From SLHU01 sp009929975 (GTDB lineage Bacteria > Bacillota > Clostridia > Saccharofermentanales > UBA5734): a stretch of 64,000 nucleotides of DNA. The translations under genes and the position numbers were made by a program. Below are positions 15,639 through 24,167 of this stretch, in pieces. The notes under the pieces are model-generated. The model was not told the origin of the DNA and searched no databases. It saw only the letters and a program-made list of their open reading frames with translations. The stretch lies in assembly GCA_040776905.1 (NCBI GenBank), contig JAXGZQ010000001.1, forward strand, positions 1,488,001 through 1,552,000, read 5' to 3'. Numbering within the stretch: the stretch's first letter is position 1; every line of letters begins with the position of its first letter.

Positions 15639-17576
15639 ATGTCGAAACAGTTTCCTACACTCTTTTCGCCGGCCACCATCGGCCAGATCACTCTGAAGAA
15701 CCGAATTCTCAAAGCGCCCCAATCATCCGGTATGAACAATATGGATGGTACAGTATCGGAACGGGCCATCCGCTATTACAGCGACCAGGCGGCCGGAGGT
15801 GCCGGCGCGATTATCGTTGAATATGCCTATGTCGATGATATCGGCGCGAAAAGCGCTCATTGTCATCTGGGCATATCCAGCAATGAGCATATCCCGGGGC
15901 TGGCCTGGCTGGCGGAATGCATTCGCGAGAACGGAGCCGTTCCCGCCATTCAAATTGAACACTGCGGACGCCAGAAATTTCTCGGAACACAGCCGATTTG
16001 CGGCCCTTCCGCGATTCCGTGGCCGAAACTGTGGGATCAGTACGGTCCGCAGGCGGTACCGCATGTCCTGACGATTGAAGAAATCCAGACGATTGTCCGG
16101 GCCTTCGGTGACGCTGCGCTGCGGGCAAAACTGGCAGGATTTGAACTGGTGGAAATACATGGCGCGCATGGTTATCTCCTGACCAATTTCTTCTCGCCGA
16201 CAACCAATCAGCGGAATGATCTTTATGGAGGCAGTCTGGAAAACCGGATGCGCATCTATCTCGAGATCGCCCGCGATGTCCGCAGAAAGGTCGGTCCGGA
16301 TTTCGCCGTGACAATCAGGCTCAGCGGAACAGATTATGAACCGGACGGATTCGGAATTGAAGAGACGGTTGAACTGGCCAGGGCTCTGGAAAAAGAAGGC
16401 ATTGATGCATTCCATATTTCCGGTGGGGATCACCATACGATGATTCATCAGGTCTCACCGATGGCGGTCGATATCTGCCATAACGCCTGGGCAGCAGCCG
16501 AAGTGAAAAAACATGTGTCGGTGCCGGTGATTGCTTCAGGATCCATCACATTGCCGGAATACGCAGAAGAAATTCTGACATCCGGCCAGGGTGATTTTGT
16601 TGGGCTCGGCCGACCGCTCTGGGCTGATCCTGAGTGGCCGAAAAAGGCCAGTGAGGATCGACCGGAGGATATCAGGCCCTGTATCCGCTGCAATGAAGGC
16701 TGCCTGGAACGGACCTTTTTCCAATACAAGGCTGTCACCTGTGCGCTTAATCCTCAAATCAGCCGCGAAGGTGAGTTGAAGATCAAACCGGCAGAACAAA
16801 AGCGGAAGATCGCGGTGGTCGGTGCCGGTGCAGCCGGTCTTGAGTCAGCCAGAGTCGCCCGGCTGCGTGGGCATGATGTGACCCTGTTTGAGGAGAAGAG
16901 CCGGGATGGCGGTCTGCTCAATGAAGCGTCCGCTCCATCTTTCAAAGCCGATATCCGTCCGTTCATGGCCTATCAGGCGACTCAGATCAGGAAACTGGGC
17001 ATTCCGGTGATCCGGCACCAGGCTGATCTGGAGGAATTGAAGGATTATGATGCGGTAATTTGCGCGACCGGCAGCCGTCCGATCATTCCCAGAATCCCGG
17101 GCGTTGACAAGCCGATCGTGCTGGACGCGCTGAGCGCGATCAATCAGCCCCAGTCGATCGGTCATCAGGTTATTGTGGTCGGAGGTGGGCTGGTCGGCTC
17201 GGAAACCGCGCTTGATCTTGCGGAAAACGGCCATGATGTGACCCTGATTGAGATGCTGCCCCAGATTATGAATGGAGTAGCGACGACGGACTTTCTCGCT
17301 TACAGTGAACGTATCGCGAAAACCAGAATGAAGATCATGACCGACACCTGTCTGGTATCCGTCGAGGATGACGGAGCCATTGTTCGTCATGCACGAGTTG
17401 AAGAGAAGCTGACGGCGGACACGGTTGTCATCGCCATTGGTCTGAAGGAAGAACGGACACTGTTCGATCAATTGATCGCCGCCGATCAGGAAGCCTATCT
17501 GGTCGGAGACGCGGTCAAGGCCTCAAAGATATTTGACGCGATTCATACTGCTTACCGGACAGCGCTCAGAGTTTGA
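15639..17576 (+). CDS. NADH:flavin oxidoreductase / 2,4-dienoyl-CoA reductase-like Fe-S flavoenzyme
   Basis: About 645 residues from the ATG at 15639, preceded by AGGGAGGG; earlier in-frame starts run into the intergenic region. Residues 1-330 are an FMN-binding Old Yellow Enzyme TIM barrel (IQIEHCGRQ, ELVEIHGAHGYLL). A 4Fe-4S cluster motif CIRCNEGC with a further Cys 12 residues on is near 348-367. FAD and NAD(P) Rossmann motifs are GAGAAGLE (about 394) and GGGLVGSE (about 513). This architecture matches FadH and BaiCD-type enzymes that reduce alpha,beta-unsaturated substrates. The actual substrate is unknown. The divergent Crp-type gene suggests redox or carbon control. Confidence 0.9.
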   Translation: MSKQFPTLFSPATIGQITLKNRILKAPQSSGMNNMDGTVSERAIRYYSDQAAGGAGAIIVEYAYVDDIGAKSAHCHLGISSNEHIPGLAWLAECIRENGAVPAIQIEHCGRQKFLGTQPICGPSAIPWPKLWDQYGPQAVPHVLTIEEIQTIVRAFGDAALRAKLAGFELVEIHGAHGYLLTNFFSPTTNQRNDLYGGSLENRMRIYLEIARDVRRKVGPDFAVTIRLSGTDYEPDGFGIEETVELARALEKEGIDAFHISGGDHHTMIHQVSPMAVDICHNAWAAAEVKKHVSVPVIASGSITLPEYAEEILTSGQGDFVGLGRPLWADPEWPKKASEDRPEDIRPCIRCNEGCLERTFFQYKAVTCALNPQISREGELKIKPAEQKRKIAVVGAGAAGLESARVARLRGHDVTLFEEKSRDGGLLNEASAPSFKADIRPFMAYQATQIRKLGIPVIRHQADLEELKDYDAVICATGSRPIIPRIPGVDKPIVLDALSAINQPQSIGHQVIVVGGGLVGSETALDLAENGHDVTLIEMLPQIMNGVATTDFLAYSERIAKTRMKIMTDTCLVSVEDDGAIVRHARVEEKLTADTVVIAIGLKEERTLFDQLIAADQEAYLVGDAVKASKIFDAIHTAYRTALRV

Positions 17577-17605
17577 CATTTGACTTTGCGGCCAACTGCT
17601 TCCGG

Positions 17606-17640
17606 ACAAGAAAGGACCCTGACTGAGGGCCCTTTCTTGT
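17606..17640 (+). terminator. Intrinsic terminator after the flavoenzyme gene
   Basis: 15-base arms ACAAGAAAGGACCCT (17606-17620) and AGGGCCCTTTCTTGT (17626-17640) pair with one mismatch around a 5-nt loop. The descending arm is T-rich. Confidence 0.72.
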
Positions 17641-17675
17641 TAAGGGACTTTTTACCCTCCTGTCGAAAAAAGATC

Positions 17676-17704
17676 TTGACTGTCTGGTCTATCAGCAGTA
17701 GACT
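17676..17704 (+). promoter_or_regulatory. Promoter of the BlaI/M56 operon
   Basis: -35 TTGACT (17676-17681), 17-bp spacer, -10 TAGACT (17699-17704). Confidence 0.7.
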
Positions 17705-17731
17705 AACAGCAGGTCTATTGACAATAGACCT
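17685..17731. promoter_or_regulatory. Two operator copies for the BlaI-type repressor
   Basis: The downstream copy at 17711-17731 is a perfect 21-bp palindrome with arms AGGTCTATTG and CAATAGACCT around one base. The upstream copy at 17685-17705 matches it at 15 of 21 positions and spans spacer plus -10 box. Centres are 26 bp apart. One copy blocks the promoter and the other lies just past the start, as in BlaI/MecI-type control. Confidence 0.75.
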
Positions 17732-17752
17732 GAAACGCGGAGGGGAAAACTC

Positions 17753-18121
17753 ATGGAAGACATGAAATTGGGACTGGTTGAATCGCGATTTGCTGATATT
17801 ATCTGGCAGCATGAGCCATTGTCCTCGGGTGAACTGGTCAGGCACTGCCATCAGCAGCTGAGCTGGAAAAAATCGACGACCTATACCGTTCTCAAGAAAC
17901 TGTGCGACCGCGGCCTGTTCCAGAATCTGGACGGGATCGTGACGTCGCGTATCTCAAAACAGGAGTTTGACGCGCTGCAGAGCGAGCAGTTTATCGCCGA
18001 TACATTCGACGGCTCTCTGCCGGCGTTCATCGCCGCGTTCACCCGGCGCCGCTCCTTATCAGCCGGTGAAATCGAGGCCATCCGTCGGATGATCGACACG
18101 AAAGGGGATGAGTCCAGATGA
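17753..18121 (+). CDS. BlaI/MecI/CopY-family repressor
   Basis: 122 residues with GGAGGGGA upstream. The winged helix has the family pattern LVESRFADIIWQHEP, then KKSTTYTVLKKLCDRGLF. The C-terminal part is a short helical dimerisation region ending RRMIDTKGDESR. BlaI-type repressors are inactivated by cleavage started by a membrane M56 sensor. The M56 gene overlaps this stop by 4 bp (ATGA), so sensor and repressor are one unit, and the double operator upstream is the expected target. Confidence 0.92.
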   Translation: MEDMKLGLVESRFADIIWQHEPLSSGELVRHCHQQLSWKKSTTYTVLKKLCDRGLFQNLDGIVTSRISKQEFDALQSEQFIADTFDGSLPAFIAAFTRRRSLSAGEIEAIRRMIDTKGDESR

Positions 18122-20004
18122 GCGATATCTTTCTGACCCTTCTGAATATGAGTATCACGGCGAGCTGGCTGATCGCCGCTGTTATCCTGTATCGGGTTCT
18201 TTTTCGCAACGCGCCCAAAACCATCCGGGTCGTGCTATGGGGACTGGTCGGAATCCGGCTGATCTGGCCGTTCTCATTTGAAAGCCGGCTGAGTCTGATC
18301 CCCAGTGCAGAAACAATCAGCCCGGATCTGCTGTATAGCCAAACCCCAGTCATTCAGAGCGGCATTGGCCGGATCAATCAGATCGTCAATCCGGTTTTGA
18401 CCGAATCCCTGGCTCCGACCGCGGGTGCCAGCGTCAATCCGCTGCAGGTGATCAGCGGTATCGCCGCGGTCGTCTGGCTAGCCGGCCTGCTGGTCCTGCT
18501 GTCCTACGCAGGAATCAGTTATCTCCGGCTTCGCCGCCGTGTTCGGCCATCCATCAGGCTGTATGACCGGCTCTGGCTCTGTGATCAGATTGAGTCCCCC
18601 TTCATCCTCGGCCTGTTCAACCCGCGGATCTATCTGCCCTCAACGCTCAGTGAGCCTCAGCTCAGCCATGTCATATCACATGAAACCGCGCATATCAGCC
18701 GGCTTGATCACTGGTGGAAGCCACTGGGCTATCTCCTGCTGGCCGTCAACTGGTTCAATCCACTGGTCTGGCTGGCCTATTACCTGTTGTGCCGGGATAT
18801 CGAACTTGCCTGTGATGAGAAAGTCATCAGAACCATGCCGCCTGACGCAAAGAAAGACTATTCACACACGCTGCTTTCCCTGAGCCTGCCCCGGCAGATG
18901 ATCGCTGCCTGTCCCCTGGCTTTCGGTGAAATCGGTGTGAAGCAGCGGATTCGCACGATCCTCAACTACAGACGACCGGCGTTCTGGCTGATCGCGGCAG
19001 CTTTGCTCGTCAGTGCCGCAGTCGCGATTGGTTTTCTGTCTGATCCGAAAGTGACGGACGAACCGCCTGGCCAGAATGAACCACGTCTGGACACCGGAAC
19101 GTTTACCGGCGGAGCACTCCTGGCGAATCACATGGCCATTTCGGCACTGCCGCCGGAGGGACATTATTTCTTTGAAATTATCCCTACGGAAAAGACGTTG
19201 ACCATCCATGGCGAGGACGGAGAATTGATGATATCAGCGAACGTTATCCGTTTTGACCATCTCAGCGGCACAGAGCTGCTTCGTGATTTGGAGACAGAGG
19301 CCTTCAGCCTGCTGATGTGGCAGGAACGGGAACCTGCTGATCTTATCCAGCCGGATGATGTGATCAGCCGGGGCGTCTATGAAACGGCTGAAGGTGTTCG
19401 ACATGCCATCTACTGGATCAATCACCGTCCGGCCTGGTTCGGCCTGGGCGAAACCGCGCGTCTTTATGAGCTTCAGACAATCGCTGCTACTGGTGGATTT
19501 GATCCGCCTCAGGGCGTGGTCGTGACACGTTCCGACCTCGACATGGATGGCCAGAACGAAATTATCACCGTCATATCATCGAGTGACGCGGGACTGTATC
19601 AGCTGAAGGTTCAAAACGCTGAAGGATCAGATCTCTGGCAGACTGAGATGGCGACGGCTCATGTCGGGTGGGACTCGCTGTTTCTCTGTTCACAGGGGGG
19701 CAAAGAATATCTGCTTCGTTATAACCCAACGAATTTCCAAGGCTACTGTTCATACCGCTATTCACTGATCACGCTGGCCGGAGGAAAGGAAACCGTCGTG
19801 CAGACCCGGGCCATTGAGTTTGATGTCAACGGTGAGAACCCGATTGACCGGAATGTACTGGACGCATTTGCGGCTGAAGTCAACCAATTACTTGATCACA
19901 GCCTGTTGCTGCTTTCGACTGAAGGCGGTGAGGCGGTGGTCGGCCTGGCGGATCCGGCTCCCTATCGCGAGAATTATTCGGATGTGATCCCCGTGAACCC
20001 CTGA
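18118..20004 (+). CDS. M56-family (BlaR1/MecR1-like) membrane peptidase sensor
   Basis: 628 residues. About four membrane helices lie near 5-25, 35-50, 115-135 and 285-307. The zinc protease motif is HETAH at about 188-192 (within SHETAHISRLDHWWK), with ELACDEKV giving the downstream Glu. This cytoplasmic-membrane protease relays a signal to the BlaI repressor. The extracellular part (about 308-628) has no visible penicillin-binding SxxK, SxN or KTG triad. It contains SDLDMDGQNEIITV, an Asp-rich FG-GAP-like calcium-loop pattern. It is therefore probably not a beta-lactam sensor; the signal is unknown. The closest targets within the window are not obvious. Confidence 0.88.
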   Translation: MSDIFLTLLNMSITASWLIAAVILYRVLFRNAPKTIRVVLWGLVGIRLIWPFSFESRLSLIPSAETISPDLLYSQTPVIQSGIGRINQIVNPVLTESLAPTAGASVNPLQVISGIAAVVWLAGLLVLLSYAGISYLRLRRRVRPSIRLYDRLWLCDQIESPFILGLFNPRIYLPSTLSEPQLSHVISHETAHISRLDHWWKPLGYLLLAVNWFNPLVWLAYYLLCRDIELACDEKVIRTMPPDAKKDYSHTLLSLSLPRQMIAACPLAFGEIGVKQRIRTILNYRRPAFWLIAAALLVSAAVAIGFLSDPKVTDEPPGQNEPRLDTGTFTGGALLANHMAISALPPEGHYFFEIIPTEKTLTIHGEDGELMISANVIRFDHLSGTELLRDLETEAFSLLMWQEREPADLIQPDDVISRGVYETAEGVRHAIYWINHRPAWFGLGETARLYELQTIAATGGFDPPQGVVVTRSDLDMDGQNEIITVISSSDAGLYQLKVQNAEGSDLWQTEMATAHVGWDSLFLCSQGGKEYLLRYNPTNFQGYCSYRYSLITLAGGKETVVQTRAIEFDVNGENPIDRNVLDAFAAEVNQLLDHSLLLLSTEGGEAVVGLADPAPYRENYSDVIPVNP

Positions 20005-20038
20005 ATCATTGTGTGATATCATCAGATTATGATTCAGG
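20000..20038. repeat. Inverted repeat after the M56 gene
   Basis: CCTGAATCA (20000-20008) and TGATTCAGG (20030-20038), perfect 9-bp arms with a 21-nt loop, start inside the M56 stop region. No T-tract follows, so it may be an RNA-stabilising hairpin or a weak terminator. Confidence 0.4.
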
Positions 20039-20076
20039 CTGATAGCAAAGACGATTTCAGCCGGGAAGAGGACAAC

Positions 20077-21087
20077 ATGGCGCAGACAATCGACCGGCGA
20101 ATCTTGTTGATGGTCCTGTCGAATATTCTGGCTCAGACGATGACTGACGCACGCTGGCGATCCATTCAGCTTCAGGGCGGAACACTGGGAATTGTCAGCC
20201 TGGTCCAGGGCGAGGCTTGCACAGAAGGCGGTGTCTGGCAGCCCTTTCAGGTTGTCAGAAAAAGCCAGCAGCGCTGGATCCGGCCGGGCGATCCTGATTC
20301 ATGGCGGCGGGAATATGATCTCGCCGCTTCCGATCTGCATCGCTTTTTTCTGCCCACCCTGCGCTGGCCGACGATTTATCACTATGAACAGCAGCCGGAC
20401 AAAATTGAACTGTGGATGGAGTATGTAGACGGTGTCTCCGGTCTGAACCTGACCGATGAGATGATGGTTCAGGCCGCTGCAGCGATGGGCCGGTTCCAGA
20501 GCCATCTGACCGGTCAATCTGAGCCGTTGAATCAGATCACCTGCCTCAGCGATTCCGGAACGCTGTATCGAGAGTACCGGCAGTGGTCGCCGGACACCAT
20601 CGAGTACCAGTACCTTCGCTCAGATGACTGCGGCATCCCCCGCCATCTGCGCCAGCTCCTGATCGAAACGCAGGAGCAGTCAGAGCCGATTTTTGCCCGA
20701 ATCCATCAACTCCCGGTTGTGTTCTGTCAGAAGGATTTCTGGCATGAGAATATCTTCTTCACCGGGGACGGTATCCGCCTGATTGACTGGGATTGTGCCG
20801 GTTGGGGCTATCTGGGTGAAGATATCGCCAGCCTGATCGCCGATGATACGCCAACGGATCGACTGCCCGTGTATTTCGAACAGTTGATTCCAGCTTATCT
20901 CCGCGGTCTTGGGTCGGCCGTCGCGGTTCCTGCGGATATCACCGGCCTGATCTGGCAGATGATCGTCATCAAGTTCGGCTACCGGATTCTGCAGGGCTAT
21001 CAATTCAGCCATGACGAAGCCGTGAGACAGCAGATGATCCAGCGGCTGCAGATGATTGACGACTTGAGACCGGCGGCAATGAACTGA
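20077..21087 (+). CDS. Aminoglycoside-phosphotransferase-fold kinase with altered catalytic loop
   Basis: About 336 residues from the ATG at 20077, preceded by GAAGAGGA; an upstream ATG at 20029 lacks one. The APH fold is shown by the catalytic loop QKDFWHEN and the metal motif RLIDWDCAGWGYLGEDIASL. The usual loop is HxDxxxxN: here the His is Gln, while Asp and Asn are kept. Such proteins phosphorylate small molecules; CotS- and thiamine/choline-kinase-like members are alternatives. The substrate cannot be inferred. It is followed by an AlkZ-related-like gene, 48 bp away. Confidence 0.75.
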   Translation: MAQTIDRRILLMVLSNILAQTMTDARWRSIQLQGGTLGIVSLVQGEACTEGGVWQPFQVVRKSQQRWIRPGDPDSWRREYDLAASDLHRFFLPTLRWPTIYHYEQQPDKIELWMEYVDGVSGLNLTDEMMVQAAAAMGRFQSHLTGQSEPLNQITCLSDSGTLYREYRQWSPDTIEYQYLRSDDCGIPRHLRQLLIETQEQSEPIFARIHQLPVVFCQKDFWHENIFFTGDGIRLIDWDCAGWGYLGEDIASLIADDTPTDRLPVYFEQLIPAYLRGLGSAVAVPADITGLIWQMIVIKFGYRILQGYQFSHDEAVRQQMIQRLQMIDDLRPAAMN

Positions 21088-21135
21088 TATGAATCGGTAC
21101 CGGAGGTAAATAATCAACAAGGTGAGGTGATCACG

Positions 21136-21843
21136 ATGAAGATTCATCACTATGCGGAATTTGTTGATGGCCTGCTGGCCAGTGGATTTTCCATGGGCGG
21201 TGGTAATCCGGAGGGCATTTTTTCACTGATCCCCTGGAACTGGAATCAGGATCCTCCGTATGAAACACCGGTGCGCTGGCATACCGGTGATCCGGAGACC
21301 GATCCCTGGGAATGGCGGATGCGTGTTCTGGATGAGCGCGATGATATTGCCTATGCAAAAGTCTTTTTTAGAAAGAGTGGATTCATTACCCGGGATTGGT
21401 ATCCGTTGTTTCTGGCCGTCCGGCGCGGCGACCGCAGCTTTGAGGAACAGTATCTGGCGGGTCATATCAGTCATGACGCGAAGCGAATTTATGAGATTCT
21501 TGCAGGTGGCGAATCGCTGCCTGTCCATGATCTCAAACAGTCTGCAGGATTTGGTCCAGGCGGTCAATCAGCGTTTGACCGGGCTTTAGTTGAACTGCAG
21601 ATGGGCCTTTTTATCACGATGAGCGGCCGGCGGCAGAAAATCTCAACCCGGGGAGAGTTCTATGGCTGGTCATCTACCGTGTTCTGTACCACCGAGACAT
21701 TCTGGGGCGATTCCGTCTTTCTCGAAGCTGCAGCGATCCGTCGTGACGACGCGGTCGATCAGATCAGCGAACAGATTCTCAGACTGAATCCCGCAGCCGC
21801 TCCACGTCGGATCAGCCGGTTCATCGGATCGAATCAATCATAA
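21136..21843 (+). CDS. Hypothetical protein resembling AlkZ-related proteins
   Basis: About 235 residues. The ATG at 21136 has GAGGTGA 7 nt upstream. Conserved-looking stretches are WEWRMRVLDERDDIAYAKVFFRKSGFITRDWYPLF (residues about 55-90, given in part) and GWSSTVFCTTETFWGD near 175. I recall similar patterns in proteins annotated AlkZ-related, the helix-turn-helix DNA glycosylase family, but the catalytic residues cannot be verified by eye. No membrane segments or signal peptide. The functional call is tentative. Confidence 0.6.
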   Translation: MKIHHYAEFVDGLLASGFSMGGGNPEGIFSLIPWNWNQDPPYETPVRWHTGDPETDPWEWRMRVLDERDDIAYAKVFFRKSGFITRDWYPLFLAVRRGDRSFEEQYLAGHISHDAKRIYEILAGGESLPVHDLKQSAGFGPGGQSAFDRALVELQMGLFITMSGRRQKISTRGEFYGWSSTVFCTTETFWGDSVFLEAAAIRRDDAVDQISEQILRLNPAAAPRRISRFIGSNQS

Positions 21844-21893
21844 AACGCGAACGAGCCATGCGCACACAACGGTTACCCATGTCACGGCAAGAT

Positions 21894-21943
21894 CTTTCCG
21901 GTTATGCGACGATGAATCCGGTAATGGATGATGATCCGGAAAG
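21894..21943 (+). promoter_or_regulatory. Leader hairpin able to mask the ribosome site of the 2-hydroxyacid dehydrogenase
   Basis: CTTTCCGG (21894-21901) is complementary to CCGGAAAG (21936-21943), whose last bases form the start of the AAAGGAG ribosome site. The 34-nt loop makes the helix modest in stability. Confidence 0.35.
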
Positions 21944-21951
21944 GAGATACG

Positions 21952-22995
21952 ATGACCGAAACGAGAAAGATCGCGTTTTTTGACAGTAAACCCTATGACC
22001 GTCTCTGGATGGACCGGCTGAAGGATACATACGAGTTTGATATTACCTATTTTGAGAGCCGCCTGAATCACGACACGGTCAAACTGGCGGATGGATTTGA
22101 TGCGGTGGTCGCCTTCGTCAATGATACGATTGACGCGACAGTCATTGAGTCTTTGCACCAGAGCGGGATCGAGGTGATCGCGCTTCGTTGTGCCGGATAC
22201 AATCATGTTGATTTCAAGGCCGCTTTCGGCAAAGTTCATGTCCTTCATGTGCCGGCTTATTCTCCCTATGCGGTCGCGGAACATGCGGCTGCACTGCTGT
22301 TATCATTGAACAGGAAAATACATCGGGCCTATACCCGGACACGTGACTTCAATTTCAGTATCAATGGTCTGACGGGATTTGATCTGCACGGTAAAACCGC
22401 GGGGATTATCGGGACCGGTAAAATCGGCCGTGTCTTTATTGATATCTGCCGTGGCTTCGGGATGAACGTGATCGCCTATGATCCGTATCCGAATGCTGAT
22501 ACCGCAGTTGATTATGTTGACCTGAATGAATTGATCCGCCACTCAGACGTTATTTCTCTGCACTGTCCGCTGACGCCGCAGACCCATCACATCATCAGTC
22601 GCGAGGCGCTGGCAATGGTAAAGCCGAACGCATACATCATCAATACATCAAGAGGTGCGCTGATTGACAGTCTGGCGTTGATTGACGCGATTAAGGAAGG
22701 ACGGATTGGCGGTGCCGGGCTCGATGTTTATGAAGAAGAGTCCGATTTTTTCTACGAGGATCTGTCTGCTTCAGTCATTCAGGACGATGTCCTGGCCCGT
22801 CTGGTTACACTGCCGAATGTATTGATCACCTCTCATCAGGCTTTTCTGACCGAAGAGGCACTGAAAAATATCGCGGAAACCACATTTCAAAATCTACAAC
22901 AGTATTTCAGTGGAGGACCGCTGCCAAACGAGATCTGCTATCAATGCCATCAATTGGGGCAGTGCGATCAGAAACATCAGACGCGCTGCTTCTAG
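21952..22995 (+). CDS. D-lactate dehydrogenase-like D-2-hydroxyacid dehydrogenase
   Basis: About 347 residues from the ATG at 21952, preceded by AAAGGAG; the earlier ATG at 21928 has none. The NAD Rossmann motif GTGKIGR is near residue 153. Catalytic residues are the Arg in NTSRGALID (about 232), the Glu in LDVYEEE (about 262) and the His in TSHQAFLT (about 294). The N-terminal and overall pattern fits the D-LDH branch, which reduces pyruvate to D-lactate with NADH. Other 2-ketoacids are possible substrates. It ends with TAG and converges with alanine dehydrogenase, another pyruvate/NADH enzyme. Confidence 0.9.
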   Translation: MTETRKIAFFDSKPYDRLWMDRLKDTYEFDITYFESRLNHDTVKLADGFDAVVAFVNDTIDATVIESLHQSGIEVIALRCAGYNHVDFKAAFGKVHVLHVPAYSPYAVAEHAAALLLSLNRKIHRAYTRTRDFNFSINGLTGFDLHGKTAGIIGTGKIGRVFIDICRGFGMNVIAYDPYPNADTAVDYVDLNELIRHSDVISLHCPLTPQTHHIISREALAMVKPNAYIINTSRGALIDSLALIDAIKEGRIGGAGLDVYEEESDFFYEDLSASVIQDDVLARLVTLPNVLITSHQAFLTEEALKNIAETTFQNLQQYFSGGPLPNEICYQCHQLGQCDQKHQTRCF

Positions 22996-23005
22996 GCGAT
23001 GTTAT

Positions 23006-23026
23006 CTGATCGCATAAATCGATCAG
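23006..23026. repeat. Small hairpin between convergent genes
   Basis: CTGATCG (23006-23012) pairs with CGATCAG (23020-23026) around a 7-nt loop, overlapping the ald stop. There is no T-run, so a terminator role is doubtful. Confidence 0.3.
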
Positions 23027-24129
23027 GAACCGAACGGTGAATACTCAATGCCGAAACTTTTTGCTACATTCAGGCAGGTGCAGCGGCCGCGGTCAATATT
23101 AACCCCGTTCTTCAGGCCCTCATCGAGACGGGCGGCTTCGTCGAGTCCATGGTCGGCGATGTTCAGACCATAGTTGATCGTCGCGTTGGTCAGGGCCATG
23201 GTGGAGGTACGGGGAACGGCCCCAGGCATGTTCGCGACGCCGTAATGAATCACTCCGTCAACTGTATAAACCGGATCATCGTGATAGGTGACCCGGCTGG
23301 TTTCGATACAACCGCCCTGGTCAACCGCGACATCAACGATCACGCTGCCCGGTTTCATCTGGGCAAGATGTTCGCGGCGGACCAGTTTCGGGGTGCTTGC
23401 GCCCGGAATCAGAACGGCTCCGATCACCAGATCGGCGTCTCGGATTTCCTCGAGAATCGCCTGTTCGCTGGAAAAGACCGATTTGACTTTTCCGTCAAAT
23501 AACTCATCAAGTTCGGCCAGCCGCTGGATATTTTTGTCCATGACAATGACATCCGCACCCATTCCTGAAGCGACTTTACAGGCCTGAGTTCCGACAATTC
23601 CGCCGCCCAGGACGACAACTTTCGCGTGACGGACTCCGGGTACCCCGCCCAGCAGGACTCCGCGTCCGCCATTCGTTTTTTCCATATAATGCGCGCCGGC
23701 CTGGACGCAAAGCCGGCCGGCGACTTCACTCATCGGGCGCAGCAGCGGCAGGCCGCCCCGGCTGTCCGTGACCGTTTCGTAGCCGACCGCCCGGCAGCCG
23801 CTGGCCAACAGCGCGTTGGTCAGTGAACGGCTGGCCGCAAGATGCAGATAGGTAAACACAATCTGATCGGCGCGGATCAGTGGATATTCCTCCGGCAGCG
23901 GCTCCTTGACCTTGACAATCATATCGGCCTCCCGCCAGACCTGTTCCGGTGTCAAGCCGATCGCTGCACCGGCCGTGGTATAGGCGGAATCGTCAAAACC
24001 GGAACCTGACCCGGCCCCGCGTTCAATCAAAACCTTATGGCCATGGCTGACATAATCAACGACATTGGCCGGCGTCAGCCCGACCCGGTATTCCTGAGAC
24101 TTCAGTTCTCTGACACATCCGACAATCAT
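23023..24129 (-). CDS. ald: Alanine dehydrogenase
   Basis: 368 residues from the ATG at 24129 (MIVGCVRELKSQEYRVGLTP), with GAGGTG just upstream; longer starts to 24162 lack a site. Length matches the family (about 370). Catalytic Lys is in VKVKEPLPEEY (about 75) and His in FTYLHLAAS (about 95). The NAD motif is VLGGGIVGTQAC (about 170), and the C-terminus has NMPGAVPRTST. It interconverts L-alanine and pyruvate plus ammonia using NAD. It is leftward, converging with the D-2-hydroxyacid dehydrogenase. Confidence 0.96.
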   Translation of the reverse strand: MIVGCVRELKSQEYRVGLTPANVVDYVSHGHKVLIERGAGSGSGFDDSAYTTAGAAIGLTPEQVWREADMIVKVKEPLPEEYPLIRADQIVFTYLHLAASRSLTNALLASGCRAVGYETVTDSRGGLPLLRPMSEVAGRLCVQAGAHYMEKTNGGRGVLLGGVPGVRHAKVVVLGGGIVGTQACKVASGMGADVIVMDKNIQRLAELDELFDGKVKSVFSSEQAILEEIRDADLVIGAVLIPGASTPKLVRREHLAQMKPGSVIVDVAVDQGGCIETSRVTYHDDPVYTVDGVIHYGVANMPGAVPRTSTMALTNATINYGLNIADHGLDEAARLDEGLKNGVNIDRGRCTCLNVAKSFGIEYSPFGS

Positions 24130-24167
24130 CGCGCACCTCATAGTTTCAAGCGTTTGCTTCAATATTA

